Origin: Pyrenophora tritici-repentis
Taxonomy: Eukaryota > Ascomycota > Dothideomycetes > Pleosporales > Pleosporaceae
Direction of reading: 5' to 3'
Assembly: GCF_003171515.1 (NCBI RefSeq)
Contig: NC_089399.1
Coordinates: 62,001-126,000, forward strand
DNA length: 64,000 nt
Below are positions 22,832 through 34,108 of this stretch, piece after piece. The notes beneath the pieces are model-generated. The model saw only the letters and a list, made by a program, of their open reading frames with translations. It did no database searches and was not told where the DNA came from. Positions within the stretch are counted from its first letter, which is position 1, and each line of letters begins with the position of its first letter. Made by a program: the position numbers and the translations under genes.

Positions 22832-23478
22832 ATGAGTGGTCCAGGTGAAAATCGGTACGTACATGGTCAGATTTCAAGGCTTCAATGGCTTGTTAACAAT
22901 GCGCGCAGCTGGCGACGGCAGGGGCAAGGCAACCGCAACTCTGGCACAAACACCCCCACCAAGGACAATGGACGGCAGCAGGCCATGTCATCGCTCACGG
23001 GGAATGCATGGGGAGCCAAGCAAGGCAAGGCTGGAGGCGCCGGCCCCACGGCGACGACTGCCCAAGCTCAGCCAGACAACCACGTTCCCGTGAAGGACTT
23101 CAACGCGAACGAGGTGAAGGAGTTCCTCAAGAAGAGTATGTCTGATGGGCCTTGCTTCTGGATGACGGCTAACCCAACTGCAGAGTACATGGAGAGCACT
23201 GCCAGTATGAATCTCAATATTGCGCGCATGGCATCGGCATGACTAACAAGTCCGCAGATCAAGCGTCGGTATATCACAAGGTCCCGGGTGACTCGGTCTC
23301 GAACAGGAGCAGCGGTGCGTGGGGCAAAGGAGGTAAGACATTCTGGAACAAAACCGCGCAACAACACACGTTGACATGCACAGGCACCATGCCGCACCTC
23401 ATGCCGACTGGACAAGACTTCTTCACCCAGCTCAAGAAGCAGCTAGCGAAGCTCGACCAGACCAAGCCGGCGCAGTAA
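22832..23478 (+). CDS. Small conserved fungal protein of unknown function
   Basis: Four exons, 22832-22854, 22909-23135, 23258-23332 and 23384-23478, give 139 residues with all phases matching. The protein starts MSGPGENRWRRQGQGNRN, is Gly/Gln/Asn-rich and basic at the N-terminus, contains LTGNAWG, then VPVKDFNANEVKEFLKK, and ends with SSGAWGKGG, MPHLMPTGQDFF and QLKKQLAKL. This order of short motifs seems conserved in ascomycetes from memory, but no function is known to me. The RG/RQ-rich start resembles RNA-associated proteins. Intron 2 (122 bp) is long, and an alternative acceptor inside it is possible. Confidence 0.72.
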
Positions 23479-24426
23479 GTGCATACACGGGCGACATTGG
23501 ATTGAGCGGCATCACAGGAGTTGTTTGGGTCTTGGTTTTGATTGGCGGCTTCATGTCAATACATTGCAAAAGCATGGTTTGGCTTAGGGACAGGCGTTGA
23601 GGTGTTTGTGAGGACTCATCAGGCCCGGCTTAGGATGATGGTACACGATACCCGCCTGCTTCACGACATGCTTGGGGGCTTTGGATAGGGATTACCACGG
23701 GAGAACAGGCTCAGGACGGATAGGGGTATCTTGGTTCATGAATGCAATGATAGACAAACTAGGTGCCACTTTTCCAGCAACTAAGCAGACTCTGCCTCCA
23801 GCAACTAACTTCAAGTCGTGTGTTGACGGTGAGAGACATTCGTGCACATGACATGCACGTTTTGCTAGGCCTGTTAGACGGTTGCTAGTGACAAGGATAC
23901 CCATAGTTTGTGAAATTGGCCTGGGACATGGTCGGGCAAGGCACCAGTGCATGGCGCCCAAACAACTCACCAGCACTGGGTCAAGATAATATCGGCGTTC
24001 CCAGGCACGACTTAAATCAGGGTCCAGTATTCTTTGTTCTTCCAGCCCAGCGACCATTGCAATCGTTAGCAGCTAGCTTTCTGTGCAGGCGCCACAAGTT
24101 GCTTCTCAACCTGCCCTGCATTGAGGCGCACCTCCGCAGCCAAGGCCGCAGCATCACGTCCAAAGCTGCAGTGATTGTCAACACACCGTTACCCCGCCAC
24201 AAGACGTTTGGACGACTGTACAGCTTTGTTTGGGTTTCTCGACCAGACACGTGATTAGCGGCTCGTGAGGTGCTGAGGTACTGGTACATGCGCGCGCGCC
24301 TTGTTCACTCCCGGCAGATCCCCGACTGGGGCACTCCCAATGCGGACCGGTTGTCCTAATCTCAGCGCTTTCACAACCCTTTGCCTTTGACGCGTTCAAA
24401 CCGCCATCGTACAACTACAGGCCACC
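23479..24426. other. Intergenic, no gene seen
   Basis: About 950 bp with only short overlapping ORFs. The last 150 bp before 24427 is pyrimidine-rich and serves as the likely promoter and leader of the next gene. Confidence 0.5.
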
Positions 24427-25668
24427 ATGACCTCCCCCCCGGGCACTCCCACTGATCGGCCCGCCTCGTCACACCGTCGACACCCCTCAAGCCTCGACAT
24501 GACACACAACACGGCCTCGAGACGGCAGTCGTTCAACCGCCGCTCGTCTGGCTATTCGCCCATAACCCCGCGCTCCTCGCAGGACTTTGACCATGAATCA
24601 ACCCACCAATTCGACGGCGGCGGAGACGGCAATGGCCTTGGCAACCTGGCCGACGAACTCGGCGAAGTGTGGGACGACGACGAAGAGGCCCTGGACGGCG
24701 ACTACGGCGACGACGTCGACGCTTCGCACGACGACTTGGCGCACATTGGCACCGCGGTAGAGCACGACGGCTCCTATGGCGTCGAAAGCGCTGCCAGTAT
24801 CAACGGCGTGCGGGACAGCGGCGTGGCCATGCAGGACTCGTCGCCCGCCGGCCTGAGCCCAGAGTCGGCGGTCAAAACACGGAAACACGCGCGGGCACGA
24901 TCGCTATACGACGGCTCCGACTATGGCGACGACTCTGACCTGGAGAATGAGGGTATTTCACCCGCGCTCGAGTCGAGAATGGCGGCTATAGAGAGCCTGG
25001 TACGGCGAGGCATAGAGGAAAACGGGAGCGCGTCGGATGAAGTTGTCAAGAGAGTGACCAAGCAACTCCAAAACTTGGGTAGTCAGATTGCGATAGAGAA
25101 TGGGGCGACCAGGTACGTGTGTCGGCCTTGTTTTTCTCCCCCTCTACTAACAAAGCCCAGATTGAAGACTGCCCATGATGCCTTAGCAACGCACCTGACC
25201 CACCAGTCTCGCAGTCTAACCTCACTCTCGGCCTCCTTCTCTGGCCCACGCCCCATTCTACCCGACCCAGACACGATTGAAGAACTTCTGCCCCTGATCC
25301 AATCCACGCTGGAGTTACTCCCCTACCCATCCACCGAGCCGCTGGTCGCCATATCCCACCTCACACACTCGAACCGCGAGCTCCTGCAACATCTCGCAAA
25401 CGTCAGCGACACGCTGCACATGTCGCGCCAAACCACGGCGACGGCTACACGGAGACTGAAAGTCAGCACCGAACAGCTCCAGGACTGGAAGCGCGAATCC
25501 GACAAGACCAAAGAGGGTCAGGACTACATTGAACACGGCGACTGGGATCGCCGGCTCAAGGAGAGGGAGGCCAAACGCGCGTGCGCCAGTGTGTTGGACG
25601 GGTTTGAAGACGTCTGTGGGAAATGGAGGAAGAGGCTGTGCGAAGGCTTGGGCGTGGCTAGTGCGTAG
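24427..25668 (+). CDS. Acidic coiled-coil protein of unknown function
   Basis: Exons 24427-25112 and 25161-25668. The 48-bp intron has donor GTACGT, branch-like TACTAAC and acceptor CAG; it is a multiple of three and lacks a stop, so an unspliced frame stays open. Spliced length is 397 residues. The N-terminal 180 residues are Ser-rich, then very acidic (DELGEVWDDDEEALDGDYGD). From about 180 to 395 the protein is mostly helical (ALESRMAAIESLVRRGI; RLKVSTEQLQDWKRESDKTK), consistent with coiled coils. No family is recognised with confidence; a cytoskeletal or organelle-tethering role would be a guess. Confidence 0.72.
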   Translation: MTSPPGTPTDRPASSHRRHPSSLDMTHNTASRRQSFNRRSSGYSPITPRSSQDFDHESTHQFDGGGDGNGLGNLADELGEVWDDDEEALDGDYGDDVDASHDDLAHIGTAVEHDGSYGVESAASINGVRDSGVAMQDSSPAGLSPESAVKTRKHARARSLYDGSDYGDDSDLENEGISPALESRMAAIESLVRRGIEENGSASDEVVKRVTKQLQNLGSQIAIENGATRYVCRPCFSPPLLTKPRLKTAHDALATHLTHQSRSLTSLSASFSGPRPILPDPDTIEELLPLIQSTLELLPYPSTEPLVAISHLTHSNRELLQHLANVSDTLHMSRQTTATATRRLKVSTEQLQDWKRESDKTKEGQDYIEHGDWDRRLKEREAKRACASVLDGFEDVCGKWRKRLCEGLGVASA

Positions 25669-26454
25669 ACCTCCTCGCGTGCTTCATGGCTACTCTACTC
25701 CTTTGAAGGGGGTCTGCCTCAAAAGGGGCACCACGGCTGATAATTTTTTGTGGAAAACAGGCCAAGACTTTCCCGACGAGAACGCTCCTCCTGCGCCTTC
25801 ATCTCACTTCTCCCATTCGGCTAAACTGGCAGAACGACCAAAGAACCAAGAAAGAGCGGCGACACCGAATTTCTCCCGCAGCGGTAATATCATTAAATCG
25901 CCGAAGAAGAACTCGCGTATCAGTACGGATTCCATGTTTCCCGACTCGGCTGTTGAGATGAGATGATGCTGGGTGGTCATTGAAAAGAAGAGTTGTTGGT
26001 TTGGGGGTGGGTTTCATATATACACATTCACATTCACATTCACACACACAGACACACAGACACTGACCTCTACGCACATGTGCGCGCGACGCAAACGGGC
26101 GGTCTTTTCCTTTGTTTTATTCTTTTTTGTACTTGTTTTTTTTTGGCATTGATATGGTCGTATGGTGTTCGGATAGCAACAAGCATTTATAGATGGACCA
26201 CTGGTAATACCCCCCCGTTTATACATGGCTGAAGGAACAAGCGTGTGTTTCTTTTGTAGGAGTCGGTTTGGTGGTGGTGGCTGTTTGATAGATTGAGTGA
26301 GTGGGTGGGTGTGCAGGTGGATAGGGGGACGAATGAAAGATGTTGGTAATGTTTGGTGGGTTTGAAGTGATGTGTGATGTGTGAGTTTGTGTGTGAATTG
26401 GAATATATACGCGTACAACTACGACTATCTAGGAGACGGACGGGTCCCCCTAAC
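25669..26454. other. Convergent intergenic region with CA-type repeats
   Basis: It contains alternating CACATT/CACACA repeats at about 26025-26062. A readable frame continues past the stop of the 24427 gene to 25966, but it has no splice support. No gene is called. Confidence 0.5.
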
Positions 26455-28725
26455 CTAACCTAACCTCCTGATAGAGCCAACATCACCAACTCCCCTCCCC
26501 TCCACCACCTTCGCCTCCACAACCTCATACACAGGTATCTCCGCCAACCGCCCCACAACATGATGTAGCGTAGGCAACGCCTTCCAATCCAACGCATCGA
26601 AACTAATACTCGCCGACCCCGCCTTGAGCGTCCGCTCAACTTTGCGCTCTACAGTCTTCGCTTCCTCGTCGTCGGGCACGTACGTCGTGTACTCTACGTC
26701 TGCCTGACCGCGGTCTTTGCTACCGCGTGGAGCAGTGGCTGGTATGTATTTGTGTAGGAGAAGTCCCGTGTCTTTCGGTGCTGGGGGCGGGGCATGCTCA
26801 CTGACAGGAGCAGCAGGAGTAGGATGGGTACCATTAGTAGCAGGCGCATCCTGTAAATCCCCCAGACTCATTTTACAAAACGCAGAGCCCATCCAACTAG
26901 CCGTCATCTCGCACCCCCCGGCCTCATTCTTGAAATCAACGTCTGCAAATACTTTGGGGAAACCGAGTTCATCCCTCCCGCTCAGAATGGGGTCGGCGAG
27001 GTTCTCGAAGAGGATGGGGAGGTATGTGCCTTGTACTGTGGACCCATCGACACCGGATGTGTGTTGCACGCCGTGAATGTACAGGCCGAAATGGTTATAC
27101 CCCCTCCCACCAAGCCACTCCAAGTCATGCAGTTGGGTTACCGCAAACGTTGCATACGCCGCTGTATCCGCCGCTGCAAACTGTAACGAACTTCCCCTTG
27201 GCAAAAGACCTTGCAACACCGTCCTGGACGTTCGAAACCGTATACTCGCCGTTTTGAAACCCGCGGTACTACCATCGCGACTTCGACCGTAGTGGTCCTG
27301 CCGCGGTCCTGGCATGGGACCAAACGCCGTGGGCATACGCCAGAGTAAATTCTTACTTTGCTGTTGTTGTTGTTGTTGTTCCCACTCCCACTCCCGCAGC
27401 ATCTGTGTCGAGTAGTCCCATTCGTCGTGGCCGAAATTGTAGTTTGTCATTGCTTTTGCGTCGACGGGCGGGCCGGACCCTAGGTCGCGGCCGGAGAGGC
27501 GGGAGAACTCTTGGATGGTGGAGGCGCGTTTGAAGCGGCATTTTTCGTATAACTTGAGCCGGGCGGGGATGGTTGAGAGGGGGGTGGAGGGGGGCAGCAT
27601 GACGGCGAGGGAGGCGGCGTCTTCGATTGCTTGGCCGGCGCCTTGGCCTTGGTCTTTGGGGGTGTGTTAGTGAAGGAATGGGGAATCTGGGGGGATATAA
27701 GGAGACTTACGCGGAGTAAAAGGATGAGCAGCGTCACCAATCAACACCAATTTCTCCTCTGTCCAAGTAGGCAATTGTTCCATATCCAACAACTCCCACA
27801 CCTTGAGTGTCTCCTCATCCGCCATGGATAGCAACTTGAGCATCGCCGGTTCCCAATCCTTGTACACCTCCAACATCTTACTCAGATTACCTTGATTCTG
27901 CCAGTCCGCACTACCAGGCTCCTCGCTCTGGATCTGGCTCTCAGCCGTCGGATGGATACAGACGAAATTCAACAACGTATTATCCGACGTGGGATACACA
28001 ACAACCCGTCTATCCCTCCCAAACGTCAGAATAAGATGACCGTCTTGATCCGCAAACTTGCGCGTGTCAGGGTCGTCGTAGGCTTTTTGGCGAGAAATCA
28101 GGAAACGAAACGCACTCTTCCCACTTCCAAACGTCTTTACGTTTTCAGCCCCCGGAATGCGTGGGCGTGTTCGTGAATGTACCCCGTCGGCACCAACAAT
28201 CACATCACCGTGAACACGCTCGCCGCCTTCTAAAATAACAACACCTTCTTTCGCATCTACATCCACGACTTTCGACCGCAACCTCAGCACCGCTGGGGGG
28301 CCCTGCCCTTCCTCACACGTCGCCATGCGCTTGAGTTCGCTGTGCAGCGTAACGCGGTGGGCAAGCTGCCACGGATACAACCAGCGGCCCGCATCGGCCT
28401 TGAGGTCTATGCTAAATAGCTGTTTGCCCGTTGGTAAAAACTGCGACATTCGCAGACAGTCTACCGCGCCGTGTTGCTCGGGGATGTAGCCCATGCGGCG
28501 GAGCAGGCCGTTTGCGTTGGGTGCGAGATGCACGGCTGCGCCGAGTTCGTTGGCGAAGCGCGAGGCTTCGAGGAGGGTTACGGCATGGCCTTGTTTGCGG
28601 AGGAAGATTGCGGCGCTGAGGCCGCCGATGCCGGCGCCGCAGATTGTGATGTTTAGCGGTCGAGACGGTTCTGGGGGCGGTGCGGCATGAGAAGTGCCGT
28701 TTGTGGTGGTGGTGGTGGAGGCCAT
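26455..28725 (-). CDS. FAD-dependent monooxygenase fused to acetoacetate decarboxylase-like domain
   Basis: Exon 1 is 27711-28725 and exon 2 is 26455-27653, joined by a 57-bp intron within HPFTP-HQGQGAGQAIEDAA; 737 residues. The first 400 residues are a salicylate-hydroxylase-type flavoprotein: GAGIGGLSAA (Rossmann dinucleotide site, about residue 30), VIVGADGVHSRTR (DG motif) and LVLIGDAAHPFTP (GD motif). A Gln repeat (seven Q) marks a linker. Residues about 450-650 look like acetoacetate decarboxylase: GYNHFGLYIHGVQ, then SGRDELGFPKVFADVDF, where the lysine aligns with the Schiff-base lysine of the bacterial PKK motif while the second lysine is Val. The fusion suggests hydroxylation coupled to decarboxylation or C-C cleavage. 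The start is the Met of MASTTTT; an upstream in-frame Met exists at 28797. Confidence 0.88.
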
Positions 28726-29515
28726 GATGAGGTTGTGGTGATGAAGACAGGAGATGGAAAGACAGAAGAAAGATTCACAGATACGGTTTTCTCTCACTCA
28801 CTCAAACCAGCATGAGATGAGATGAGGGGAAAAAGGCAGAATACAATACTGACTGCTGGCTGCAATGTCATCAATCTTGTGCTACCATACATCCCGATAG
28901 TAAACCAGTTTGTATCTACCCACTCCCCCCCCCCAAGATTACCTAATCTGGACGGACGACCCTCCACTTCCCGCAGTGTGGGTGTAGGCAACATTTTGGT
29001 GGGGTAACATAGGTAGTTAACGGTCGTCGCGGGACGGTACGTACACAACATCTCGGCCGCACACGGCCACGATGGGTGGGTTGGTCGTTTTTTTAGAGAA
29101 TACGCGAGTCTGAAACGGTAGTTTGTCTTTTAGTAGGGAGTGTGGGTGCTGCAGGGTTGGAGTCAGATAATCTATTTTGTACGATGTGGGGTTGTTGTGC
29201 TGGGGCCGTGGTAACGCCGTCGCAGGTGGGTTTTTCTCGCAAAACTTGACAGAATGGATGGTAGTGGGAGGTATACGTATGCTAAGATTTGTGAGGCGAG
29301 TTATGGTAGGAGATCTACATTGTGGGATCGGCCTTGCATCACGCCGTGTGGATTTGTCCAGAGGTAATCGCATTGATATGTTCATGGCGAAAATGGGGTG
29401 TTTGTAGAGAAGAAGTTGGTGCTGGAGATTGAAGAAAAAACGCCATAGTTATCCGATTTATCAAAGTTGCGGTAAGAAGCAACTGCACAAACACCTAAAA
29501 CCACAAAACCCAACA
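28726..29515. other. Intergenic, no gene seen
   Basis: The upstream flank of the monooxygenase gene and the downstream flank of the small gene at 29516. A minus-strand ORF at 29017-29385 is Pro/Thr-rich and not convincing. Confidence 0.5.
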
Positions 29516-29926
29516 TCACCACTCCCCGCCAATCTTATACCCAGCATTCCACACCCTACCCAGCGACGCCCTCCATATCTTCGATACAGCCTATATGTTT
29601 ATTAGCACATTCATCTTCCCATGCGACACCCCACTACTCACCGATTCGAGAAATACACCCGTAAACATGATGCCGACAAAGACTTGCTCGCCAGTGTTGA
29701 GGTAAACTCTGCGTTGGCCCTGGTCCAGCGCAGTATTAATGGGTCTGTATGCCGGAACGCGACGATGGTCGGTGGGCCAGTGACTTGGGTTTTGGGCGGA
29801 TGAGTTTGGGTTGGGATGCGCGTTGAGACTTGGGTCGTGGGTTTCTTCCGTGTGATGTAAATCGTATTCTGCAAGTACGCTTTGCAGGTTGTAGGTGGCG
29901 GGGTTGGCGGTCGTGGTTACTGACAT
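29516..29926 (-). CDS. Small protein of unknown function, two exons
   Basis: Exon 1 is 29642-29926 and exon 2 is 29516-29590. The 51-bp intron has donor GTGAGT and acceptor ATAG, and the joined product is 119 residues. The N-terminus is polar (MSVTTTANPATYNLQSVLAEY), the middle is Asn/Pro/His-rich, and the C-terminus holds a mildly hydrophobic stretch (EQVFVGIMFTGVFLES) followed by VSKIWRASLGRVWNAGYKIGG. The last part looks amphipathic. No family is recognised. It lies between the fused monooxygenase and the ALDH-like gene in the candidate catabolic region, but nothing ties it functionally. Confidence 0.6.
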
Positions 29927-30336
29927 GATTGCGGTGGTTGCAGTATGGGATGTTTGCAGTATGAGATGTTTGCGGTGGTGTGGGATGTGAAGGGGTGGCG
30001 ACAGAAATCCAGGCAGTAAGACTGTTCAAGGTGGTACCGAGACGTCTGCGATAGTTGTACGGCAATGCCCTGGTGGGCGGGTAAATTTGGAGACGCGGAG
30101 AAACTGGGGCGCGAGACGCGACGCTTTCGCGGCTTCGGTCGGAATGTGGAGGCAGATGCTCGCCCGGCGTATCCGGCGGCCCAATGGGGGTTGTGGGAGA
30201 TGTGGATGTGGGTTACGGGTATACGACCACCACCAACGTCTTGGAAATCTTACATAGTGATAGTTTGCGGTTCTTCTACTCTCTCAGTTTCGCTTTTGTT
30301 TCCCAACCAGACCCAATTTTTCTCTCAACCAAGATA
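29927..30336. promoter_or_regulatory. Divergent promoter region
   Basis: This 410-bp gap lies between the divergent starts of the small gene (minus) and the ALDH-like gene (plus). It contains GC-rich CGGCCCAATGG near 30177, with a CCAAT box. No other element is obvious. Confidence 0.4.
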
Positions 30337-31873
30337 ATGTCGTCGCCAACTTCGCCCTTTGTTGCGCTGTCAAACCTCCAGGCGACTGCTCTTGCGGCTC
30401 GCTGCCATAACGCTTTCTTCCGCCAAAAACAACTCAAGTCGCTGCATGACACGCTGCGCAATAAGAGCAATGAGATTGCAGATGCGATTAAGCAGGATAC
30501 CCATGTGTCAGATGAGGAGGCGACTACAGAGGTTGCGCTCGCGCTCAACACGATCAAGGAGCACTACAGCTCAATTGACACCACCAAAGAGCTTGAATCC
30601 GAGTACAGAATAACAAAAGGCAAGGATGCGGGTGATAGGAGAGAGCCATATGGTGTCGCATACATTGAGTCGCAACGAAACCACACACCATTCTTTTCCG
30701 CCATCGCGCCTCTAAGTGCTGCCCTCACGGCTGGTAGCTGTGTTGCGCTAAAGGTACGACATGTCCAACTTGACATGAATTCATAATATTAACACTGCTC
30801 AGCTCGAAAACACACCCCGAGCACTTCCCTCTCTACTCCGGAAATTATTAACCGAAGCCCTCGAGTCCGACACGTTTACTATCATCTCGTCCGACCCGGC
30901 ACCGGAGCACCTCGCAGGATGTGTTCAGGTATTCCAAGAGAAGCAAATCGCTGCACCAACATACTCACAACATGTATCTCCTCACACGAGAGTTATTGCC
31001 GTCATAGACCGCACAGCCGACCTCGCCTCTGCCGCTGAGCAGCTCGTCACAGCACGCTTCGCATTCGGCGGAACATCGCCATATGCGCCCGACATTGTGC
31101 TCGTCAACGAGTTCATCAAGAAAGACTTCATAGAGCACGTGCTCAAGCACTCCCTCCGCTTCCTCGCCGGCACCGGCAGCATCTCCAACGGCTCAACAAC
31201 CGCACGAGGACCGAAGAAGACATCACGAGTAACCGAGCTACAAGACAGCAAAGCGTGGAAACTGCAAGTCATCACCCAAGGCGACAACGGCGCCATCGTC
31301 GACCTAACCAACCTCTCCACCCTCCCCACAAAGTCCCACCAACCCGTCTTCGCCGTCTCAGCAATCACCTCGCTCGAACACGCCATCAGCATCGTAGAGC
31401 AAGAACTAGACCCCCAGGATTCACTCCTAGCCGCCTACCACTTCGGCACCCCATCCACTGGAAAATACCTCTCGCAATTCATACCCGCAGATATCTCAAT
31501 CGTAAACCACATCCCCTTCCGCATCCTGCTGGGTCCCGCGGCCCCATCATCCCACCCCATCGACATCGAAACAAGGTATACACCCGAGCACTTTACGCGT
31601 ACTTCACCAGCGTATATCTCGCCCCCGGCGTCGCAGGCGCCCATGTCGAGGGTGTTGCTCGGCAAGGAGACTAAGAAGGCGGCGACGGAGTTGTTTAATA
31701 AGGCGACTGAGGAGATCAAGGAGAAGAAGCGGGCAGAGTCTATTGCGATTGGGTATTTCGAACAGGGGATTTTGATTGGCTTGGGGGTTTATGGTATCCC
31801 GCTTCTTACGTGTATCGGTGCAACGATTTTCTTTGGGGTGCGTGCGGGGTTGAGGAGGTGGGTTTTTGTTTGA
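30337..31873 (+). CDS. Aldehyde dehydrogenase-like protein lacking catalytic residues, C-terminal membrane anchor
   Basis: Exons 30337-30753 and 30803-31873 (49-bp intron) give 495 residues, the usual ALDH3-type length. The fold is recognisable: EPYGVAYIES replaces the usual EPxGVxxxIxPWN, LTAGSCVALKLENTP matches the cofactor-binding AxGNxVxLKPSExTP segment, and APDIVLVNEF matches APDYVLV. The catalytic loop that normally reads GQxC is here FGGTSPYAPD, so the nucleophilic Cys is missing. The LELGGKSP segment carrying the general-base Glu is replaced by SQHVSPHTRV. The C-terminus (GILIGLGVYGIPLLTCIGAT and on) is a transmembrane segment with a basic tail, as in membrane-bound fatty-aldehyde dehydrogenases. 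It is probably not an active dehydrogenase; a structural or regulatory role is inference. Confidence 0.82.
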
Positions 31874-32212
31874 TGGGGGGGGTTATGTAGGGGTTGATAC
31901 CGAATTCGATTTTTTTGTATTTCTGAATGGGGGGTTTGATGAGATTTGAGCGTGGGTCTTGATGTAGTGTATACTTATCATACATAGGTTTACATGTCGC
32001 CCAGCCTGTGGTACTTCTGAAAAAATGTCACGTGTGCAATTGAGAGATATCACAGCTCCTGACTTCACTTCTTCCCATACATCAGCAGTACTGCTCCTAT
32101 AGCTTGATCGGAGTTATACCACTGACATCACAATCACGCCACGCCACATAAAAAAGCCAACACAAATCAATCAATCGTACGACTCTCCATCATTAATGAT
32201 CCCACCATCTCG
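31874..32212. other. Convergent 3' region, no gene seen
   Basis: The short spacer between the 3' ends of the ALDH-like gene and the MFS gene. Nothing notable. Confidence 0.5.
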
Positions 32213-34108
32213 CTACCAGCGACTTGGAGTAATACGAACCCCAGAAAATCCTACAAAACCCGCCACGCCATAGTTATAGCTCGTGGCTCCCTTAACTCCT
32301 GCCGTATGTACAGTACCAACTAATCCTCCGGGACCCACTTGGCCGACCACACCCTTAACCTCTTCCCCCACCACAAAAACGGAATCGTACACAACCCAAA
32401 AACCCCCATCAACATGCCAAAAATCCCAAACGGCTCCGCAGCCCCCCTTCTTCGTAATCCACTCGCCGACGAAAAACGTCCACGCAAAAGATACAATCGC
32501 GCGTGATGTAGTCACCGTGACGAAACAGTCGCCAGCCAGCGATCCATACGATTCAATCAGGTAGTTGAAGCCAACAGAGGGGGCTTGCATGAGACCGAAG
32601 GATACCATGCCGAAGCCGAATTGGAGACCCACCCACCCGGTTTCTGAAGGGTGCTGCGCGACGAAGCCGAAGATTAGGGCGCCGGTGGTGGCGATGAAGA
32701 GGGCGGGGAGGGCGGTGACAAGGCGGGATTCGGATTCCGCGAAGCCATGAGTGTCTTTTTTTGCGAGGCGTTTGGTGGCGAAGTCGGAGATGGCATAGGT
32801 GTATGCCTGGGTGGTGTTAGTGTGTGTATGTGAGGAAAAGTGGGGAGGATTGATGGATGGATGGGGGAGGAACTTACACAGCCAAGAAGAGCACCGATGA
32901 TACCACCAGCGTTTATCAAACCAACATTTTTACCCCACAGATACGGTGGTGCGCCCACTAGTTGCGGACCCACTGAACTCATCGTCACAATCAATCCCAC
33001 GAGACCAGCATACCACCCAGACACCAGCCACACACCGGGTAGTCTGATAACTTTCCACGGGCCGAGGAATTTCCTTTCTAGACCAGGTTGGTAGGTGAAG
33101 AGTTTGAGGGACTGGAGGTACGAGTATGAAGGGTAAGACGCAGCCGTGTCGGTAATGGTGACTCTTTCTTTGGTCTCGGCGGACACTTTATCCGGGTCGT
33201 CGTTGAAGGTGACTGTGGTTTGGGGCCGGTGGTACAGCGTTTCTGGTAAGAGGACGAGGCAGAGGACGAAGGAGATGGCGGAGAGGAGGACGTTCATCCA
33301 GTGGAGCCATTTTAGACCCATGTCTGCGACTATGTAGCCGCCGGCTACGGCGCCGACTGTGGAGCCGAAGGAGAGGAAGACTGTGTAAATCGCCTGTATC
33401 GAATCGTCAGTATTGAAATTATTTCCATCTGTATCAGGAATTAACATACCAAAGCGCGTCCACGCTGATGCACAAAGAAGATTTCTCCAACAACATCCGG
33501 GCTCACTGCATCTGCCGGACCACCCCCTATACCCATGAAGATACGCGCAGCGACTAGACTATTAAACTCCGTCGTGAGTCCCGCCCACATGCTCGAGAAA
33601 ATCAAAAGCAGCATGCTTATCAAGATGATTGGGCGACGACCAAACGTATTCGCCAACGGCACCCACCACAGATTAGATGCTCCCAGCATTAGAACATTGA
33701 CAGCGGGAAGATATGTCAACGTGGAAAAGGACTTTGGTGGCAGCCCAAAAATGGGCGTGGACGCGTATATCGGTAATGCACTCGAGATGGAAGCACTGGT
33801 GAAGTTGACGACAAAAGGGTGCACCGACATAACCGCCAGCGTCGCTATCTTCCGCCACATGGGCAGATTTAGCGGGTCTGCTGGGTCGGCAGAAGGCTGC
33901 GGTACAAGGCGGATTTCATCGTGGCTGGTTTGCGAAGCCGTCCATTCGAGATGTTCTGTGTAAAGGGGGAAACCAAAAACATCAGCTAAACAAAACATGG
34001 TCGGTTCACGGGGATGGCGGCCTTACCGACAAGCGTTGCAGTACCCGGGGGTTTCGCGTTCCTGACCTCCTCCTTGGACAGGCTGAACGCCTGCTTCAAC
34101 GAAGTCAT
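32213..34108 (-). pseudogene. MFS transporter with one frameshift near the 3' end
   Basis: Exons 34027-34108, 33450-33955, 32878-33393 and the last from 32806 downward join in phase. The start gives MTSLKQAFSLSKEEV, then ...ADPADPLNLPMWRK, TFGRRPIILISM (MFS signature after TM2) and RIFMGIGGGPADAVSP. Near the end the frame reads FFVGEWITKKGG and then leaves the family pattern. Moving by one base at the six-G run (plus-strand C run 32442-32447) restores AAEPFGIFGMLMGVFGLCTI and WWGKRLRVWS, ending at a stop at 32320-32322 and giving a length divisible by three (529 residues). So there is one extra G, either a real mutation or a sequence error. As given, translation ends at 32213 with an aberrant tail lacking the last transmembrane helix. 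It resembles HOL1-type transporters; the substrate is unknown. Confidence 0.82.

Noticed and set aside
25529..25966. Open frame extending past the coiled-coil gene
   Set aside because: Begins inside the real gene in another frame, and the downstream part has no start or splice site that would connect it.
26446..26464. Three CCTAA units resembling telomere repeats
   Set aside because: Only three five-base units at the end of the monooxygenase coding sequence; fungal telomeres are CCCTAA, so this is most likely chance.
29017..29385. 122-residue minus-strand ORF
   Set aside because: Thr/Pro/Arg-rich, no recognisable motif or splice context; probably chance in GC-skewed sequence.
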